Source: Paenibacillus guangzhouensis (GTDB lineage Bacteria; Bacillota; Bacilli; Paenibacillales; Paenibacillaceae). Taken from it: a DNA stretch of 64,000 nucleotides. How positions within the stretch are numbered: the stretch's first letter is position 1; each line of letters opens with the position of its first letter. The position numbers and the translations under genes are program-made. Below are positions 61,235 to 64,000 of the stretch, one piece after another. The DNA lies in contig NZ_CP045293.1 in assembly GCF_009363075.1 (NCBI RefSeq), forward strand, positions 1-64,000, in the 5' to 3' direction. The notes under the pieces are model-generated. The model was not told the origin of the DNA. It worked only from the letters and a program-made list of their open reading frames with translations, and searched no databases.

Positions 61235-63259
61235 CTATTCCATCCATTCGGCTTTGCGCTGACGGACCCGCTCGGTATGGTCCGGATCGACCTTCGTTCG
61301 CCACGGTAACCGTTCAAGGAGATGGATGCTGTTTTGCAATTTGGCGATATGTTCAGGAACACCCTTGGCATGAGGGTTGTGTCCCATCGTATCGTGAGCG
61401 GATTGCAGCGATAGCTGTAGATAACAGAAAGCTGCGGCCGTCTTGGCATCTAAGTGATCAGGATGATCTTCGATAAGACCTTCAAGGAGGCCAGCGGCTT
61501 GCCAATAATGCTGTTTTCGCAGCAGAATTTGCGCGAGCATGAACAACCCTTCGGTGTCTAGACATTGATGCTCCATCGCGTGAAGGAAGCCTTCAGCCGA
61601 TTTCTGGATGTAGCCGCTGAGGAATAGGATCTTCGCATAGATCAATTCAGGCGATGGTTGCGGCGGCGCATCTTTCAACGTAATGAAGCAGCGGGCAAGC
61701 TCGAATTGCTGATATCGAACCGCGAGCTCTGCGAGCTGACGGATGATGGTATGGAGCGGGGGATCTTCAGACGGCGCTAAGTCGGAAGACGTTGGTTCCG
61801 CTGGGGATAGACCGTATATGTGAAGCTGTTCTATGATCTCTGTACGCGTCTGAGGAAAACCTGAAACGACCCAAGTGCAGAATGCGATTCGTAATACAAT
61901 CTGTTGTTTCTCCTCTACCATCGTCGCTAGTTCGAGTAGTTCAGTCAGACATCGACGTGCCGTGAGGTGCAATCCCAAATGAATCAGGGCGTCGGCATAA
62001 TAGAATCGGAGTACTGGATGTTCGCGGTAATGCGATCTACATTGTTGTTCGAGCAAGGGATACGCTCCCATCTTGCGTAAGATTCGTGCGATTAGGATAT
62101 AGTCCTCGGATTGCTGCGGTGGGGCAGTGGCACACATGTGACTCCATATTTCTTCATCCGGGACTTGCAACTGCTGGAGCGTTTCAACGAGTCCACTCCA
62201 TGCGGGTTCATACTTGGGCGACAAACTTAACGCTTGAGTGTAGAGCTGGACGGCGTCTGTGAATTGCAATGAGCGCCTGGATAGATCGCCCATCGCCGTT
62301 ATGGAGCGCGTTCGAATACCTGATTCAGATACATAGATGTTGGTTGTCTGCATGGCGGCTTGCTGGTAAGCGAGATAGGCTTCTTCCCACCGTCCCTGCG
62401 ACTCGAATACCATGCCGTACAGCGCATGCAGATCGGCATATTCGGAATAGCGGGTCAGTTCAGCATCCAGCAGCTGGGCGGCCTCTTCGATTCTCTCCAA
62501 CTCGATATAAATTTTCGTTAGATCCCGGATTAGCGTCGAGCGATAAGGGGATTGTGGCGGGGCAATGGCGAGTGAACGATGGAACCAGTCTACAGCTTGG
62601 GGAAGGTCTCCTTCCTGGCAAGAAGTCACACCAAGATGGTAGAGATAGAAAGGGTCATCTGGCGATTCTTGCAGCGCTAGTTCCAGTATTCTGCGATTGC
62701 GTGCGACCTTCTCTTGCTGCTGTAAGAATTGAGGCAAATACCCGTCATGTTGGATGCGCATCGTGGATGGAGCGATGACAGCGTCTGGATGATGAGCGAG
62801 AATGGAAGGTCCAATCTGCTCATGGATTCTTCCTTGATAACGTGTTGTCTGTTGATTGCGGAACAATCGGATGGAAGGGTGCGTAATCCGTTGATTGCCC
62901 GAAGAATCAAGGACACTCTCGATGAAGAACTCATACGCTTCGATGGATGTATCTTCTTGCTCCTCAATGAGTCTGCGAACGGTCCCCAGCGAACAGAGCA
63001 GCTGCTCGTCGGCATCTAAGGTGAGGATCCAGTCGGTCGTAGCCGCCTCGAGCCCGGCATTCCGCGCGGCTGCGAAATCATCGATCCAGGGGAAATCGAT
63101 GAGCGTTGCGCCATATTGCGCTGCGATGAGTTTGGTATGATCCGTAGAACCTGTGTCTACAAGGATCAGTTCATCGGCTCCTTCGACGGATTGGAGACAG
63201 TTGGGTAACGTATCTGCTTCATTACGAACGATGAGATGTACACCTAGACTTAGGGGCAT
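61235..63259 (-). CDS. GT2 glycosyltransferase with C-terminal TPR array
   Basis: The 674-residue protein has a GT-A domain (SLGVHLIVRNEADTLPNCLQ, ELILVDTGSTDHTKLIAAQY, and DxD in WILTLDADEQLL). About 450 residues of TPR-like helices follow (DDPFYLYHLGVTSCQEGDLP, QAVDWFHRSLAIAP, YADLHALYGMVFESQGRWEE). The ATG at 63259 has GGAGGAGGA 6 bases upstream, so the in-frame ATG at 63319 is rejected. It is the first transferase after the repeat-protein gene and ends 13 bases before the next start. Confidence 0.88.
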   Translation of the reverse strand: MPLSLGVHLIVRNEADTLPNCLQSVEGADELILVDTGSTDHTKLIAAQYGATLIDFPWIDDFAAARNAGLEAATTDWILTLDADEQLLCSLGTVRRLIEEQEDTSIEAYEFFIESVLDSSGNQRITHPSIRLFRNQQTTRYQGRIHEQIGPSILAHHPDAVIAPSTMRIQHDGYLPQFLQQQEKVARNRRILELALQESPDDPFYLYHLGVTSCQEGDLPQAVDWFHRSLAIAPPQSPYRSTLIRDLTKIYIELERIEEAAQLLDAELTRYSEYADLHALYGMVFESQGRWEEAYLAYQQAAMQTTNIYVSESGIRTRSITAMGDLSRRSLQFTDAVQLYTQALSLSPKYEPAWSGLVETLQQLQVPDEEIWSHMCATAPPQQSEDYILIARILRKMGAYPLLEQQCRSHYREHPVLRFYYADALIHLGLHLTARRCLTELLELATMVEEKQQIVLRIAFCTWVVSGFPQTRTEIIEQLHIYGLSPAEPTSSDLAPSEDPPLHTIIRQLAELAVRYQQFELARCFITLKDAPPQPSPELIYAKILFLSGYIQKSAEGFLHAMEHQCLDTEGLFMLAQILLRKQHYWQAAGLLEGLIEDHPDHLDAKTAAAFCYLQLSLQSAHDTMGHNPHAKGVPEHIAKLQNSIHLLERLPWRTKVDPDHTERVRQRKAEWME

Positions 63260-63296
63260 GCGGTTTCCTCCTCCATTCGATGTGTACGCATAGCAA

Positions 63297-63326
63297 AGAG
63301 TACATGACTTACGTTCCATGTACTCT
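63297..63326 (-). terminator. Hairpin between the repeat-protein gene and the GT2-TPR genes
   Basis: A perfect 10-bp stem AGAGTACATG/CATGTACTCT with a 10-base loop is followed by TTTGC on the minus strand. It may be a partial terminator that gives much more repeat-protein mRNA than transferase mRNA. Confidence 0.6.
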
Positions 63327-63371
63327 AACTGATTATGCTATGGATCATAAGTTGTTTCGAGTGAATCACGT

Positions 63372-64000
63372 TTACGTTCCTTGCGCGTTGAAAATAACAT
63401 CAATCGTCGAGGTGCCTAACGTCGTCTGATAAGCGACACGCGTGTATTTCAGAAATCTTGCGGCGACAAGCACGTCGGTCGAGCCGCTGGCAATGCTTAG
63501 TCCTTGGGAATCGACATAGTAGTTCACGCCATCAGCACTAACCTGAATTTGCGTTAATACCGGATTCGCTCCTTTGTTATAGACGAAGAAGGAGTAGACG
63601 CCGAGGTGGCTTGTTGTAACGGCTGCCATTGGCGTTAGTGCAGTTGTAACAGGATTATTCAGAACTTGGGATTCAATGAAACTCTTTTGCGAGATCGATG
63701 TGACGCTGGAGAGTGTACCTGTGGTAATGGTCGCACCGAGCACGCTGTTGATCGTACCTGATAGGAGCGTTGTTAGAGTCCCTGCTGTGATGGTCGCACC
63801 AAGCACATTATTTACAGTAGTCAATGTACCTGCGGTAATGGTCGCACCGAGCACGCTGTTGATCGTACCCGATAAGAGTGTTGTTATAGTTCCTGCAGTG
63901 ATCGTTGCCCCAAGGACATTATTTACAGTAGTCAAAGTCCCCGCTGTAATGGTTGCCCCAAGCACATTATTTACGGTAGTCAGAGTCCCCGCAGTAATGG
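63372..64000 (-). CDS. Threonine-rich tandem-repeat surface-type protein with DUF6385-like C-terminus, N-terminus beyond window
   Basis: The frame enters from the right edge and ends at 63372. At least five repeats of 16 or 20 residues are seen, of the type VLGATITAGTLTTVNN and VLGATITAGTLTTLLSGTIN, alternating. A non-repeat C-terminal domain of about 115 residues follows (SLSIASGSTDVLVAARFLKY is near QIQVSADGVNYYVDSQ), resembling DUF6385-type domains of Paenibacillus. The Thr/Ser-rich repeats could form a beta-solenoid or fibre and be O-glycosylated by the adjacent transferases. Signal peptide and full length are not visible. Confidence 0.75.
   Translation of the reverse strand, partial: ITAGTLTTVNNVLGATITAGTLTTVNNVLGATITAGTITTLLSGTINSVLGATITAGTLTTVNNVLGATITAGTLTTLLSGTINSVLGATITTGTLSSVTSISQKSFIESQVLNNPVTTALTPMAAVTTSHLGVYSFFVYNKGANPVLTQIQVSADGVNYYVDSQGLSIASGSTDVLVAARFLKYTRVAYQTTLGTSTIDVIFNAQGT
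63715..64000 (-). repeat. Coding tandem repeat array (48- and 60-base units)
   Basis: Within the surface-type gene, 48-base units (16 residues, ending TTVNN) and 60-base units (20-21 residues, ending LLSGTINS) alternate with high DNA identity. The array continues beyond the right edge. Confidence 0.85.

Noticed and set aside
61222-61449. N-terminal extension of the middle GT2-TPR protein
   Set aside because: The extra 76 residues overlap the end of the upstream transferase gene and are unrelated to GT2. The ATG at 61221 has GAGGAGGAG correctly spaced.
63372-64000. CRISPR array at the right end because of regular repeats
   Set aside because: The repeats are in frame, encode a continuous Thr-rich protein and have no unique spacers.

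Overview
The window looks like chromosomal DNA of an endospore-forming Firmicute of the Paenibacillaceae, probably Paenibacillus. The grounds are lplB/lplC-type sugar ABC permeases with a membrane-bound AraC/YesN-like regulator, a DUF4855 protein, S-layer-homology domains, a cohesin-dockerin protein, a gamma-type small acid-soluble spore protein, the gerM-rph-rdgB gene order, strong AGGAGG ribosome binding sites and use of GTG and TTG starts. No rRNA, tRNA, CRISPR array, insertion sequence with transposase, or phage gene was seen.

Layout. (1) 1-13.1 kb, carbohydrate uptake: a glycoside hydrolase family 2 gene cut by the left edge, a divergent ArsR-type regulator, an lplB-lplC-solute-binding protein-AraC operon on the minus strand, a divergent secreted DUF4855/F5-8C protein, and two small or unknown genes. 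(2) 13.2-21 kb, nucleoside salvage: deoD, a Crp/Fnr regulator, deoB and a BmpA/NupOPQ-type nucleoside ABC transporter. (3) 21.4-34.8 kb, a complete-looking ethanolamine microcompartment operon: shell proteins EutL, two EutM-like, EutN and EutS; enzymes EutE, PduL-type phosphotransacylase and EutBC; EutP; the two-component antitermination pair EutW/EutV (ANTAR); reactivase EutA; a TIGR02536-like protein; a 41-residue membrane peptide; and an APC permease in place of EutH. No EutG, EutT, EutQ, EutJ or EutH is present. eutA carries a one-base frameshift. (4) 34.8-48.7 kb, housekeeping and stress: UspA, MFS efflux with a MarR regulator, a methyltransferase, an MBL hydrolase, a sigma factor fused to a peptidase-like domain, a lipoprotein, a serine hydrolase with SLH domains, Dps with a PerR-like box, a PgpA-like protein, GerM, RNase PH, RdgB and a GNAT protein. 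(5) 48.7-55.4 kb: an OatA-like acyltransferase, a decayed LamG-phosphodiesterase-cohesin-dockerin gene, asparagine synthetase and a spore protein. (6) 55.5-64 kb, a glycosylation locus: a GT2 protein and a TPR/GT-B-like protein on the plus strand face three large GT2-TPR glycosyltransferases on the minus strand. These three lie downstream of a threonine-rich tandem-repeat protein that runs off the right edge and may be their substrate.

The most rewarding parts are the ethanolamine operon (frameshifted reactivase, candidate leader antiterminator, a domain module shared by two of its proteins, a tiny membrane protein) and the repeat-protein/glycosyltransferase locus. All functions are inferred by reading the sequence. 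No database search was run.
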